A DNA stretch of 64,000 nt from Pseudotabrizicola sp. (lineage in GTDB: Bacteria > Pseudomonadota > Alphaproteobacteria > Rhodobacterales > Rhodobacteraceae). The first letter of the stretch is position 1; each line of letters opens with the position of its first letter. The notes under the pieces were generated by a model, which saw nothing but the letters and a program-made list of their open reading frames with translations, was not told where the DNA came from and searched no databases. Positions 8,947-17,825 of the stretch are shown here, piece after piece. Where the stretch lies: the NCBI RefSeq assembly GCF_030656345.1, contig NZ_JAUSNR010000023.1, forward strand, positions 186,001 through 250,000, read 5' to 3'. The position numbers and the translations under genes were made by a program.

Positions 8947-9831
8947 TCAGGCGGCCCAGGTTTTGGCGGCTTCCTTCAGATGCGTCAGAAAAGCCTGTAC
9001 CTTTCTGGTCCGGTGCAGGTCCACATGGGTCACGATCCACAACGGCGCATCCCATTCGGGACGGGGCGGCAGGATCTCGACAAGGTTTTCGGAAACCCGG
9101 GATTTGTAGGCCGCGACAAAGCCGATGCCGACGCCCTGATGCACCGCCTCTTCCAGCGCCGCCGGTTCGGTGCCCCGGAAACTGATCGCACTCGCCGGAA
9201 CCGTGTTGCGCAGCCAGCGGAAGAACGGGGCCCGGTTGGCTTCGCTGTCGACGCAGACAAAGCGGTGGTTGGCGAAGTCTGATTCGTCCTTGGGCTGGCC
9301 ATGCCGCGCGATATAGGATCTGGAGGCGTAGAGGCCGGTGCGGATATGGGGCAGGGGCTGCGCCACATTGTCCGGTTCTTCCGGCGCGGCCCCGGCGCGG
9401 ATGGCGACATGCGCCTCGCCATAGTCCAGCCGGAACACCCGCATGTCGGTCAGAAACCGCACTTGCACCAGCGGATATAGTTCCTGAAACGTGGCAAGCA
9501 CCGGAACCAGCAGGTCGGCGATGCCCGAGATCGAGGTGATCGTCAGCTCACCGGCAACCGCTTCGCCCTGACCCTTGATGCGGCTGGACAGCTGGGCAAA
9601 CTGCTCTTCGGTGGTCTGGGCCACGATCAGCAGGTCACGGCCGGCTTCGGTCGGGGTATAGCCGCGGGCGTGGCGCTGAAACAGCCGTGTGCCAAGGGTT
9701 CTTTCCAGCGCGTCAATGTGGCGGATCACCGTCGCATGATGCACGCCCAAAACTTCAGCTGCGCCGGACACCGTGCCAAGACGGGCCACCTGAAACGCGG
9801 TTCGGATCTCATCCCAGGCTGGGTGTGCCAT
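8947..9831 (-). CDS. LysR family transcriptional regulator
   Basis: A 294-residue regulator. The N-terminal winged HTH (residues about 5-65, with VARLGTVSGAAEVLGVHHAT, then VIRHIDALERTLGTRLF) is followed by a periplasmic-binding-like effector domain. It is divergent from the secreted repeat protein at 10047, so that gene or its own promoter is a likely target. The effector is unknown. Confidence 0.93.
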   Translation of the reverse strand: MAHPAWDEIRTAFQVARLGTVSGAAEVLGVHHATVIRHIDALERTLGTRLFQRHARGYTPTEAGRDLLIVAQTTEEQFAQLSSRIKGQGEAVAGELTITSISGIADLLVPVLATFQELYPLVQVRFLTDMRVFRLDYGEAHVAIRAGAAPEEPDNVAQPLPHIRTGLYASRSYIARHGQPKDESDFANHRFVCVDSEANRAPFFRWLRNTVPASAISFRGTEPAALEEAVHQGVGIGFVAAYKSRVSENLVEILPPRPEWDAPLWIVTHVDLHRTRKVQAFLTHLKEAAKTWAA

Positions 9832-9872
9832 CTCAGGCCTTTCTTTGGTCGCGGGTTATCACGAATTAGTGC

Positions 9873-9888
9873 TGTGCGCATATGCACA
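9873..9888. promoter_or_regulatory. Candidate operator between the LysR gene and the secreted repeat protein
   Basis: TGTGC (9873-9877) and GCACA (9884-9888) flank GCATAT, making a near-palindrome 42 bp upstream of the LysR start in the divergent promoter region. LysR proteins usually bind interrupted T-N11-A dyads; this one is slightly longer, so the assignment is tentative. Confidence 0.35.
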
Positions 9889-10046
9889 GACTGAGGTCAA
9901 ACTTATAGAATGTAAAGCAAAAAGGAACGGCGTATTTTGATGTCACCGAACAACAAACGGGAACGCGCTGAAACTTTCAGCCAAGACGCTCCGTTCCACA
10001 ATTACCCGCTGCAAGCCTGCAGTTTATACGACGAAGGAAGAAAACC

Positions 10047-10559
10047 ATGCGTACTCTTATGATCTCTGCCGCCGCCCTTGCTCTGACCGCCGGCATCGCT
10101 GCCGCGAACCCCGGTCTAGACCAGCTTGCCGCGCAGGCCGGCGTTTCCGCCAATGATTACACCCAAGGCCAGCTGATCCAGTTGCTGGACGCCCAGCGTG
10201 ACAATGATGTCGAGCGCATCAACTTTATCAAGTCGCAAGCCGGCAATGGTGCCGCAATCCGCAGCGACATGGGGGCAGGTTCAGCCTCGACCGATGCGCA
10301 ACTGGCAGCCGCCGCAGGCGTCGAGCCGGGCCGGTTTACGATCAACGAACTGCAACTGCTGATCGAAGCCAAGCGTGACAATGACACCCAGATGACCAAT
10401 TTCATCCTGTCGGGTCAGAACCGCGCCAATGGCAAGCCTGCCAACGTGGTCACCCCCGGTCAGGCACAACTGGCAGCACTGCTGGGTGTGGATGCCTCGC
10501 AGTACACGCTGGCAGAACTGACGGCGCTTTATGCCGACCAGATCGACGACCGGTCGTAA
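10047..10559 (+). CDS. Secreted protein with three internal repeats, function unknown
   Basis: A 170-residue protein with a cleavable signal (MRTLMISAAALALTAGIAAA). The mature part has three repeats of about 45 residues, each with the pattern QLAA-AGV-(5)-YT/FT--L--L-DA/EAKRDND; repeats start near residues 24, 90 and 140, and the third is truncated. Repeats 1 and 2 both end in an RDND..NFI/MTNFI block. The motif could be a helical pair. No known family was recognised. A purine-rich ribosome site (GAAGGAAG) precedes the ATG. Confidence 0.75.
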   Translation: MRTLMISAAALALTAGIAAANPGLDQLAAQAGVSANDYTQGQLIQLLDAQRDNDVERINFIKSQAGNGAAIRSDMGAGSASTDAQLAAAAGVEPGRFTINELQLLIEAKRDNDTQMTNFILSGQNRANGKPANVVTPGQAQLAALLGVDASQYTLAELTALYADQIDDRS

Positions 10560-10572
10560 TCACCGCTTCGGA

Positions 10573-10590
10573 CCGGGCAGCACTGCCCGG
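10573..10590 (+). terminator. Hairpin after the secreted repeat protein
   Basis: CCGGGCAG and CTGCCCGG form a perfect 8-bp inverted repeat with a CA centre, 14 bp after the stop. The tail is not U-rich, so it is a weak or Rho-assisted terminator, or an mRNA end stabiliser. Confidence 0.45.
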
Positions 10591-10662
10591 CCTGCCCTTC
10601 AGACGGTCCGTGCCAGATTGGCGCGGGCCGTTTTGCGTTGACCCCTGAGTCCCGCCCAAGAC

Positions 10663-10691
10663 TTGACTCGCGCGGTCTTGCGGCCTATCAG
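10663..10691 (+). promoter_or_regulatory. Candidate sigma-70 promoter of ffh
   Basis: TTGACT (10663-10668) and TATCAG (10686-10691) are spaced by 17 bp, close to the housekeeping consensus. It lies about 125 bp before the ffh start in the only long gap upstream of that gene. Confidence 0.4.
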
Positions 10692-10815
10692 GCACCAATT
10701 CCCCGGAGGCTGTCGCTTCCGGTCCCTTGGCTTTTGCCGGGATCGCCATCTGCCAGCGCGTTGCGCCCGCAGGTGCCCTTGGCCATTGCTGTAACGCCCT
10801 TTGCGGGAGACGACC

Positions 10816-12309
10816 ATGTTCGAGAGCCTTTCAGATCGCCTTGGCAGCGTCTTTGACCGCCTGACCAAACAGGGCGCGCTGTCCGAGGCTGACGTGATTG
10901 CCGCTCTGCGTGAAGTGCGGACAGCCTTGCTGGAGGCCGATGTCTCCTTGCCGGTGGCGCGCGATTTCATCAAGCGGGTGCAGGACAAGGCGACCGGGTC
11001 GGCGGTGACGAAGTCGATCACGCCGGGGCAGATGGTCGTCAAGATCGTGCATGACGAGCTGATCCGGGTGCTGGCAGGCGATGAACCTGCCGATGCGCTG
11101 AAGATCGACAGCCCGCCGGCCGCGATTCTGATGGTCGGTCTGCAAGGCTCGGGCAAGACCACCACCACCGCCAAGCTGGCCAAGCGGCTCAAGGACCGCA
11201 ATGGCAAGCGGGTGTTGCTGGCGTCTTTGGACACCAACCGCCCGGCGGCGATGGAGCAGCTGGCGATTCTGGCCGCTCAGGTGGGTGTGGATTCTCTGCC
11301 GATCGTCAAGGGTGAGTCGGCGGTGCAGATCGCACGGCGCGCGAAGACGCAGGCCGCAATGGGCGGCTATGATGTGCTGTTTCTGGATACCGCAGGCCGG
11401 TTGCACATCGACGAAGTGCTGATGGACGAAGTGCAGGCGGTGCGTGACATCGCCCAGCCGCGCGAAACGCTGCTGGTCGTCGATGGTCTGACGGGCCAGG
11501 ACGCAGTGAATGTGGCGGCCGAGTTCGACGGCAAGGTCGGCATTTCCGGCGTGGTCCTGACGCGGATGGACGGTGACGGCCGCGGCGGTGCGGCGCTGTC
11601 GATGCGGGCTGTCACCGGCAAGCCGATCCGCTTTGTCGGCCTTGGCGAAAAGATGGATGCGCTGGAAACGTTCGAGGCCGAACGGGTCGCGGGCCGTATC
11701 CTTGGCATGGGCGACATTGTTGCGCTGGTGGAACGCGCGCAGGAAACGTTTGAGGCCGAACAGGCCGAGCGCATGGCGCGCCGATTCTCCAAGGGGTTGT
11801 TCAACATGAACGACCTGAAAGGCCAGCTTGAACAGATGCAGAAAATGGGCGGCATGCAGGGCCTGATGGGGATGCTGCCGGGCATGGGCAAAATGGCAAA
11901 GCAGGCCGAAGAGGCCGGCTTTGACGACAAGATGCTGCGCCGTCAGGTCGCGCTGATCAACTCGATGACCAAAAAGGAACGGGCCAACCCGGACCTGCTG
12001 GCCGCCAGCCGCAAGAAGCGGATCGCATCGGGCGCGGGGCTGGAAGTGTCAGAGCTGAACCGCCTGCTGAAACAGCACAAGCAGATGGCCGAGATGATGA
12101 AAAAGATGGGCAAGGGTGGCGGCATGAAACAGGCCATCAAGCAAATGATGGGCAAAGGCGGTATGCCCGACCCCAGCAAGATGTCGCCCGCCGAACTGGA
12201 AGCCGCAGCCAAGGGCATGAAAGAGTCGATGGGGCAGGGCGGATTTCCCGGCATGCCGCGCGGCATGAGCCTTCCGTCTGGCCTGTCGGGGCTGATGAAG
12301 AAGAAATGA
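10816..12309 (+). CDS. ffh: Signal recognition particle protein Ffh (SRP54)
   Basis: A 497-residue SRP GTPase. It has the N domain, the G domain (P-loop GLQGSGKTTTTAKLA near residue 108, DTAGR near 190, TRMDGD near 250) and a methionine-rich M domain in the last 150 residues that binds 4.5S RNA and signal sequences. It targets nascent membrane proteins with FtsY. ATG 10816 is chosen because GGGAGA lies 6 nt upstream and MFESLSDRL is the conserved N-terminus. Its stop overlaps the next start by 4 bp. Confidence 0.97.
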   Translation: MFESLSDRLGSVFDRLTKQGALSEADVIAALREVRTALLEADVSLPVARDFIKRVQDKATGSAVTKSITPGQMVVKIVHDELIRVLAGDEPADALKIDSPPAAILMVGLQGSGKTTTTAKLAKRLKDRNGKRVLLASLDTNRPAAMEQLAILAAQVGVDSLPIVKGESAVQIARRAKTQAAMGGYDVLFLDTAGRLHIDEVLMDEVQAVRDIAQPRETLLVVDGLTGQDAVNVAAEFDGKVGISGVVLTRMDGDGRGGAALSMRAVTGKPIRFVGLGEKMDALETFEAERVAGRILGMGDIVALVERAQETFEAEQAERMARRFSKGLFNMNDLKGQLEQMQKMGGMQGLMGMLPGMGKMAKQAEEAGFDDKMLRRQVALINSMTKKERANPDLLAASRKKRIASGAGLEVSELNRLLKQHKQMAEMMKKMGKGGGMKQAIKQMMGKGGMPDPSKMSPAELEAAAKGMKESMGQGGFPGMPRGMSLPSGLSGLMKKK

Positions 12310-12812
12310 CCCCGCCCGTTCTGCATACCCAGCGGCTGACACTGCGCGCCCCCGTCATGGCCGATTTCCCGGCCTATGCGGCGTTCTGGGCGTCGGACCG
12401 GGTTGCCTATATGGGCGGGCCAAGGGATGCAGCTGGCGCGTGGTTCTGGTTTTGCCATGATGTCGCGCAATGGGCGCTGCTTGGCCATGGCGCGCTGATG
12501 GTGGACCATACCGCCAGCGGGGAAACCGTGGGGCAGGTTGGCCTGAACGGCGGCCCGAAATTCCCCGAGGTTGAACTGGGCTGGCTGGTGTATCAGGGCC
12601 ATGCGGGTCAGGGCTATGCCACTGAATCTGCGGGCGCGCTGCGCGATTGGGCCTTTACCACCCTGACCGTGGAGTCGCTGGTCAGCTATATCGACGCTGA
12701 CAATGCCGCCTCAATCCGGGTGGCACAGCGGCTGGGGGCTGAACTGGATACCACCGGGCCACGCCCGGACCCCGAAGATCTGGTCTGGCGACATGCCCGG
12801 AGGATGCAATGA
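12306..12812 (+). CDS. GNAT family N-acetyltransferase (RimJ/RimL type)
   Basis: A 168-residue acetyltransferase. It begins with the TQRLTLRAP strand typical of RimJ/RimL-like members and has the acetyl-CoA loop region HAGQGYATE and a later NAASIRVAQRLGAE segment. The substrate is unknown. It overlaps ffh (ATGA) and the chorismate mutase gene, indicating one operon. Confidence 0.9.
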   Translation: MTPPVLHTQRLTLRAPVMADFPAYAAFWASDRVAYMGGPRDAAGAWFWFCHDVAQWALLGHGALMVDHTASGETVGQVGLNGGPKFPEVELGWLVYQGHAGQGYATESAGALRDWAFTTLTVESLVSYIDADNAASIRVAQRLGAELDTTGPRPDPEDLVWRHARRMQ

Positions 12813-13117
12813 CCGACACCAATATCGATCATTCTGGGCGCGCCGCCGAGCTGTTGAAAGAGCATCGCCAGTCGATTGACCGGCTGGACGCCATTCTGGT
12901 CTACACGCTGGCCGAACGGTTCAAGCACACGCAGGCGGTGGGGCGGCTGAAGGCTGAACATGAACTGCCACCCAGTGACCCGACGCGAGAGGGGCGCCAG
13001 ATTGCAAGACTGGAACAACTGGCGCAGGACGCCGACCTTGATCCGGAATTTGCCAAGAAATTCCTGACCTTCATCATTTCCGAAGTCATCAGGCATCATG
13101 AGAAACTGCAAAAGTAA
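12809..13117 (+). CDS. Chorismate mutase (AroQ type)
   Basis: A 102-residue all-helical AroQ-type mutase that converts chorismate to prephenate for phenylalanine/tyrosine synthesis. It has the N-terminal helix [20 protein letters not shown] with the active-site Arg, and later [13 protein letters not shown] and a C-terminal [11 protein letters not shown] helix. Length fits a stand-alone domain. This position just before rpsP is common in Rhodobacterales. Confidence 0.92.
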   Translation: MTDTNIDHSGRAAELLKEHRQSIDRLDAILVYTLAERFKHTQAVGRLKAEHELPPSDPTREGRQIARLEQLAQDADLDPEFAKKFLTFIISEVIRHHEKLQK

Positions 13118-13125
13118 CCCGGGAA

Positions 13126-13143
13126 GGCGGGGTGAACCCCGCC
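13126..13143. repeat. GC-rich palindromic intergenic element
   Basis: GGCGGGG and CCCCGCC form a perfect 7-bp stem with a TGAA loop between the chorismate mutase and rpsP genes. It resembles dispersed GGCGGGGT-like palindromes known from Rhodobacterales genomes; it may also attenuate read-through into rpsP. Confidence 0.4.
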
Positions 13144-13176
13144 CTACCCAAGCGACAAACCTTAAGGAGACTACCC

Positions 13177-13530
13177 ATGGCTGTTAAAATTCGTCTGGCT
13201 CGCGGCGGTTCGAAAAAGCGCCCGCACTACTCGATCGTTCTGACCGACTCGCGCAACCCGCGCGATGGCCGTTTTCTGGAAAAGCTGGGCGTCTATGACC
13301 CGATGCTGAACAAGGACGACGAAAAGCGCGTCGTGATGAACCTTGACCGGATCAAGGAGCTGATGGCGACCGGCGCACAGCCGACCGACCGCGTGACCCG
13401 TTTCCTGGAAGCGGCCGGCGTGCTGGACAAAAAAGTCCGCAACAACCCCAAAGCGGCGGTTCCCGGCAAACAGATGGCAGAACGCGCTGCGAAAAAAGCA
13501 GCCCGCGCTGAAGCCCCTGCCGAAGAATAA
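13177..13530 (+). CDS. rpsP: 30S ribosomal protein S16
   Basis: A 117-residue protein with the conserved start [20 protein letters not shown] and the [14 protein letters not shown] block. The C-terminus has the Ala/Lys-rich extension common in alphaproteobacteria. AAGGAGA at 13163-13169 sets ATG 13177; the open frame upstream (to 13132) is not coding. It heads the rpsP-rimM-trmD group. Confidence 0.97.
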   Translation: MAVKIRLARGGSKKRPHYSIVLTDSRNPRDGRFLEKLGVYDPMLNKDDEKRVVMNLDRIKELMATGAQPTDRVTRFLEAAGVLDKKVRNNPKAAVPGKQMAERAAKKAARAEAPAEE

Positions 13531-13538
13531 TCGGCCCG

Positions 13539-13709
13539 ATGATACCCGGCCTTGGCCTGGTGCGCCGGTCCATCACGCTTGCCCTTTGCGGGGCGGCGTT
13601 CTGGGCCGGCATGAATGTTTCCCGCATCCAGAGCCAGACGTCCTGTCTGGATGCGGGCGGATCGTTTGACCCGCGCGGGTTTTGCAGCACAGGGGTGCCT
13701 TTGCCATGA
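13539..13709 (+). CDS. Small membrane-anchored protein between rpsP and rimM
   Basis: A 56-residue frame with an N-terminal hydrophobic segment ([16 protein letters not shown], residues 12-27), then a short domain with two cysteines ([17 protein letters not shown]). Its stop overlaps the rimM start (ATGA at 13706-13709), which supports real coupled translation. The two Cys after a membrane anchor suggest a periplasmic disulfide. No function is known. Confidence 0.6.
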   Translation: MIPGLGLVRRSITLALCGAAFWAGMNVSRIQSQTSCLDAGGSFDPRGFCSTGVPLP

Positions 13710-14212
13710 CGAGTGACCGGATCTGTGTCGGCTCTATCGCGGGGGCCTTTGGCGTTCAGGGCGAAGTGCGGCTGAAATCATTCTGCGCCGACCCCGGGGC
13801 GATTGCGGACTATGGTCCGCTGTACACCGCCGATGGCAGCCGCAGCTTTGGCGTCAAGCTGACCCGCCCGGTGGCGGGCGGGCTTGGCGCGCGGATTGAG
13901 GGCGTGGCGACCAAGGATCAGGCCGACGCGTTGCGCGGCACCGATCTCTATGTCGACCGGGCCCGCCTGCCATCCTTGCCGGATGATGAATTCTACCATT
14001 CCGACCTGATCGGGCTGGAGGTGTATGACACCGGCGGCGTGCTGCTGGGCACCCTGCGCGCGGTGCACAATCACGGCGCGGGTGACCTGCTGGAGGTTTA
14101 TGCGCCAACCCGTAAGCAACCCTTGCTGATCCCCTTTACCAAGGCGGCAGTGCCAACGGTCGATCTGGCCGCGCGGCGGATTGTGGCGGACCTGCCCGAG
14201 GGGCTGGAGTAG
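13706..14212 (+). CDS. rimM: Ribosome maturation factor RimM
   Basis: A 168-residue 16S rRNA processing factor. It has the N-terminal RimM beta-barrel ([20 protein letters not shown]) and the C-terminal PRC-barrel ([20 protein letters not shown]). It assists 30S head assembly together with S19. It starts 4 bp inside the small upstream frame and is followed by trmD after 4 bp. Confidence 0.96.
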   Translation: MTSDRICVGSIAGAFGVQGEVRLKSFCADPGAIADYGPLYTADGSRSFGVKLTRPVAGGLGARIEGVATKDQADALRGTDLYVDRARLPSLPDDEFYHSDLIGLEVYDTGGVLLGTLRAVHNHGAGDLLEVYAPTRKQPLLIPFTKAAVPTVDLAARRIVADLPEGLE

Positions 14213-14216
14213 GCGG

Positions 14217-15047
14217 ATGCCTGACAAGCTTCCCAACGATGCAGCGCTGGCCAAGGCCCCGTCCCGGTCGCACGGGCGGCTGTCGGCAAAGCCTGTCCTG
14301 CGCCCGCGCGATCTGTTCGACGATGCCCGCGCGGTGCGCGGTGCCTGGCTTGCGCGGGTCATCACCCTGTTTCCGCAGGCCTTTCCGGGGGTGCTGGAGC
14401 AGTCTTTGACCGGCAAGGCGATGGATCTGGGGCTGTGGCGGCTGGAAACCTATGATCTGCGCACATTCGGAATCGGCAAGCATCGCAATGTGGATGACAC
14501 GCCTGCCGGGGGCGGCGCGGGCATGGTGCTGCGCGCCGATGTGGTGGATGCAGCGATCACGGCGGCAAGCGCGGGGGCAAACCCCGACCGCGCCCGCTGG
14601 CCGGTGGTATACCTGTCGCCACGCGGCACGCCGTTCGATCAGGCCATGGCGCGGCGTTTTGCCGGGTGCGAAGGGCTGACGCTGCTGTGCGGGCGGTTTG
14701 AAGGGGTGGACCAGCGGGTGCTGGACCATCACGCGGTCGAAGAGGTGTCTTTGGGCGATTTCGTGCTGACCGGCGGCGAGATCGCGGCACAGGCCATTCT
14801 GGATGCCACGGTGCGGTTGCTGCCCGGCGTGCTGGGCAATGCGGAGAGCATCGAAGAGGAAAGCCATTCCAACGGGTTGCTGGAACACCCGCAGTATACC
14901 CGCCCGCCGGTCTGGGAAGGGCGTGAGGTTCCGCCGGTGCTTCTGTCGGGCGATCATGCCAAGATCGCCAAATGGCGCCGCGCACAGGCCGAAGCCCTGA
15001 CGGCAGAGCGCAGGCCCGACCTGTGGGCGCGCAAGGCCCGCAGTTAA
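14217..15047 (+). CDS. trmD: tRNA (guanine-N1)-methyltransferase TrmD
   Basis: A SPOUT-fold methylase for m1G37 in tRNA. The knot motifs LCGRFEGVDQRVLD and EVSLGDFVLTGGE are intact, as is GGGAGMVLRADV. The protein is 276 residues with about 50 extra N-terminal residues before the usual start of TrmD homology (WLARVITLFPQAFP). An internal start is possible, but ATG 14217 has GGCGG just upstream and sits 4 bp after rimM. Confidence 0.95.
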   Translation: MPDKLPNDAALAKAPSRSHGRLSAKPVLRPRDLFDDARAVRGAWLARVITLFPQAFPGVLEQSLTGKAMDLGLWRLETYDLRTFGIGKHRNVDDTPAGGGAGMVLRADVVDAAITAASAGANPDRARWPVVYLSPRGTPFDQAMARRFAGCEGLTLLCGRFEGVDQRVLDHHAVEEVSLGDFVLTGGEIAAQAILDATVRLLPGVLGNAESIEEESHSNGLLEHPQYTRPPVWEGREVPPVLLSGDHAKIAKWRRAQAEALTAERRPDLWARKARS

Positions 15048-15919
15048 CGCGTGCGCCCGGCCCTCACCGCAACCGCAACCCCCGCCGCCAGCACCATGCC
15101 CATTCCCAGCAGGCTGAGCGGGGTCGGTATATGGTCAAACGCCAGCCAGCCCAGCAGCCCGGCCCAGACCAGATGCATGTAGTTCACCGGGGCAAGCAGG
15201 GCGGGCGGGGCCTGCCGGTAGGCCATGGTGAACAGAAAATGCCCTGCCGTGGCCACCACCCCCAGCGCCGCAATCAGCGCAAGGTCTGGCAAGGGCGGCA
15301 AGGTGGTCGGGAAAGATGGCACGGCCATCACACAGAAAATCACCAGCCCCGCCACGGCCACGTGGAACAGCATCGACATTGTAGATTCCGTTCGCGCCAG
15401 AACCCGCGTCATCAGGTGATAGGCCGTCGACAAAGCGGCATTCATCAGGGCAAAGATCACCCCCCAGGTGTCGAGCCCGCCACCGGGGCGCATGACCAGA
15501 ATAACACCCCCGAACGCCAGCACCGCGCCGAACCAGGCGGCAGGATGCACCTTTTCCTTCAGCAGCGGACCTGAAAGCAGCATTACCAGAATCGGTGCCA
15601 GATAGATGATCGCCACCGTTTCGCCCACCGGCATGCGCTGCAGCGCAAGCCCCATGGTCAGCGACGCAAGCGCCAGAATGATGCCGCGCGTCACCACCCA
15701 GCTTTTGCGCTGCGCGTGCCACAGGCTGAACCCATGGCGCGGCATCATGATGACCATCAGCAAAGCAACGTTCACCAGATAGCGCCCGGTCTGCACGACG
15801 GCGATCGGGTAGCGTTCAACGAGATATTTGGTCATCGTGTCACCTGTCGCGAACAGAAACACGGCGCTCATGACAAACAGCACGCCTTTCAGCGCGCTTC
15901 CCCCGGTGGTTTTGTCCAT
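15044..15919 (-). CDS. DMT family transporter (EamA domains)
   Basis: A 291-residue membrane protein with about ten hydrophobic segments arranged as two EamA repeats. Typical elements are the N-terminal FLFATGDTMTKYLV segment and the LMPVGETVAIIYLAPILV-like segment at the end of repeat 1 (here RMPVGETVAIIYLAPILV). It probably exports small metabolites. ATG 15919 is favoured over 15988, since the extra residues are polar and unlike the family. It converges on trmD with a 4-bp overlap. Confidence 0.9.
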   Translation of the reverse strand: MDKTTGGSALKGVLFVMSAVFLFATGDTMTKYLVERYPIAVVQTGRYLVNVALLMVIMMPRHGFSLWHAQRKSWVVTRGIILALASLTMGLALQRMPVGETVAIIYLAPILVMLLSGPLLKEKVHPAAWFGAVLAFGGVILVMRPGGGLDTWGVIFALMNAALSTAYHLMTRVLARTESTMSMLFHVAVAGLVIFCVMAVPSFPTTLPPLPDLALIAALGVVATAGHFLFTMAYRQAPPALLAPVNYMHLVWAGLLGWLAFDHIPTPLSLLGMGMVLAAGVAVAVRAGRTR

Positions 15920-16236
15920 GTCTTCGAGAAAACTCCAATGTTGCAGGTGTTTTCTGCGCAAATGCGGGGCAGTGCAACCCCGTGCCACTTGACCGGCGGC
16001 AAGGATTGCCCCTATACGCGCCTGTCCGGGATCAACGTGGTCCGTCGGACCCGATTCCTGTTTGTCTTATCCCGGGCTTCTTCCCCGGTGCGCGGGCAGA
16101 CAGGGCGGCTGTTATGGAAAAGCTGGCCTGATCTCTGGCGGGCTCATCGTACGCGGTGGGGACCCGGTGAAGACCGAGAGCTCTGAGGCACGGCATCACC
16201 TCTGCGGACCCACCGCAGGTTGCGAAAGGACCAGGC
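15920..16236 (+). promoter_or_regulatory. Promoter and long 5' leader of the rplS-rpmE operon
   Basis: TTGACC (15989-15994) and TATACG (16013-16018), 18 bp apart, form a good promoter. Transcription would start near 16025 and give a leader of about 210 nt, long for a ribosomal protein operon. It contains several GC-rich inverted repeats (for example CCCGG around 16071 and CCGGTG at 16087). A regulatory leader for L19 is possible. The first 70 bases also hold the promoter of the DMT transporter on the other strand. Confidence 0.4.
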
Positions 16237-16611
16237 ATGAACCTGATCGCCCAACTCGAAGCCGAGCAGATTGCTGCGCTTGGCAAGACCATCCCGGATT
16301 TCAAGGCCGGGGACACTGTCCGCGTCGGTTTCAAAGTGACCGAAGGCACCCGCTCGCGTATTCAGAACTACGAAGGTGTGTGCATTGCCCGTCAGGGCGG
16401 CATGACGATTGCTGCGTCGTTCACCGTGCGCAAGATCTCGTTCGGCGAAGGTGTGGAACGTGTGTTCCCGCTGTACTCGACCAACATCGACTCGATCGAT
16501 GTGGTGCGTCGCGGCAAAGTCCGTCGCGCAAAGCTGTATTACCTGCGCACCCGTCGCGGGAAATCGGCACGTATCTCGGAAGATACGACCTATAAACCGA
16601 AATCTGAATAA
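16237..16611 (+). CDS. rplS: 50S ribosomal protein L19
   Basis: A 124-residue L19 with the conserved [20 protein letters not shown] and [10 protein letters not shown] segments and the C-terminal [14 protein letters not shown] block at the 30S interface. GAAAGGA upstream provides the ribosome site. It is followed by rpmE after 11 bp. Confidence 0.97.
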   Translation: MNLIAQLEAEQIAALGKTIPDFKAGDTVRVGFKVTEGTRSRIQNYEGVCIARQGGMTIAASFTVRKISFGEGVERVFPLYSTNIDSIDVVRRGKVRRAKLYYLRTRRGKSARISEDTTYKPKSE

Positions 16612-16622
16612 GGATCGGACCG

Positions 16623-16844
16623 ATGAAAGAAGGCATTCACCCCGACTATCACTTCATCACCGTGAAGATGACCGACGGTTCGACCTATCAGACCCGTTCG
16701 ACCTATGGCAAAGACGGCGACAGCCTGGCACTGGACATCGATCCGCTGGCCCACCCGGCCTGGACCGGCGGCAATGCCAAGCTGATGGACACCGGCGGCC
16801 GTGTGTCGAAGTTCAAGAACAAATACGCCGGTCTGGGTTTCTGA
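16623..16844 (+). CDS. rpmE: 50S ribosomal protein L31
   Basis: A 73-residue L31 beginning [12 protein letters not shown]. It contains no cysteine, so it is the zinc-independent (C-minus) form. The operon ends with the terminator at 16871. Confidence 0.95.
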   Translation: MKEGIHPDYHFITVKMTDGSTYQTRSTYGKDGDSLALDIDPLAHPAWTGGNAKLMDTGGRVSKFKNKYAGLGF

Positions 16845-16870
16845 TCCGACCCCGCGTGCAAGTCTGGAAC

Positions 16871-16894
16871 AGCCCCGCTTCGGCGGGGCTTTTT
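16871..16894 (+). terminator. Intrinsic terminator of rplS-rpmE
   Basis: AGCCCCGC-TTCG-GCGGGGCT is a perfect 8-bp stem with a UUCG tetraloop, followed by TTTTT. Confidence 0.9.
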
Positions 16895-17015
16895 CGTCTG
16901 CTGATGCCGCGCTGCCATACCGGGGCATCGCGCGCGGGCCGGAGGTGCCTTCGCGCTTTCCCTTGCGCGGCAACCCGCCTAAAAGGGCGGACAGGCTGGG
17001 GCAAAGGGGCAAAGC

Positions 17016-17825
17016 ATGGCGCACATCATCGTCGTGGGCAACGAAAAGGGCGGATCGGGCAAATCGACCACCTGCATGCATGTGGCCACCGCCCTTGTCC
17101 GGCAGGGCCACCGCGTGGGCGGACTGGATCTTGATCTGCGGCAGAAATCCTTTGGCCGCTATGTCGAGAACCGCCGCGCCTATCTTGCGCGCAGCGGGCT
17201 GAGCTTGCCAACGCCCGATTACCGCGATCTGCCCGAGGTGGACGAGGCGACGCTGGCACCGGGCGAAAACCCGTTTGATGCCCGGCTGTCGGCGGCGGTG
17301 GCGGCGCTGGACCCGGTATCGGATTTCATCATCATCGACTGCCCCGGCAGCCATACCCGGCTGTCACAGGTGGCGCATTCTCTGGCCGACACGCTGATCA
17401 CGCCGCTGAACGACAGTTTCATCGACTTTGATCTGCTGGCGCGGACTGATCCGGAAACCGGCAAGGTCAAGGGTCCGTCAATCTATTCCGAAATGGTCTG
17501 GAATGCCCGGCAGTTGCGGGCGCAGGCGGGGCTGAAGCCGATTGACTGGATCGTGCTGCGCAACCGTCTGGGCGCGCAGCAGATGCATAACAAGAAAAAG
17601 GTGGGTGCCGCGCTGGAGGAATTGTCCAAGCGTATCGGCTTTCGCGTCTCGCCCGGATTTTCCGAGCGCGTCATCTTCCGCGAGCTGTTTCCGCGAGGGA
17701 TCACTCTGCTGGACCTGAAAGACACCGGCGTGGACCAGCTGAACATCTCGAACATCGCCGCACGCCAGGAAGTGCGCGATCTGATGCGCGAGCTGCGCCT
17801 GCCGGGGGTTACGCCGGAGTTCTGA
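17016..17825 (+). CDS. mipZ: Division-plane positioning ATPase MipZ
   Basis: A 269-residue ParA-family ATPase. The deviant Walker A KGGSGKST is at residues 11-18. The following LDLDLRQKSFGRYVENRRAYL segment (here GLDLDLRQKSFGRYV) and the later NDSFIDFDLL and ELFPRGITLLDLKDTG blocks match MipZ rather than ParA or Soj. MipZ binds ParB near the origin and inhibits FtsZ, placing division at midcell. It follows the rpmE terminator and is probably transcribed alone. Confidence 0.93.
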   Translation: MAHIIVVGNEKGGSGKSTTCMHVATALVRQGHRVGGLDLDLRQKSFGRYVENRRAYLARSGLSLPTPDYRDLPEVDEATLAPGENPFDARLSAAVAALDPVSDFIIIDCPGSHTRLSQVAHSLADTLITPLNDSFIDFDLLARTDPETGKVKGPSIYSEMVWNARQLRAQAGLKPIDWIVLRNRLGAQQMHNKKKVGAALEELSKRIGFRVSPGFSERVIFRELFPRGITLLDLKDTGVDQLNISNIAARQEVRDLMRELRLPGVTPEF

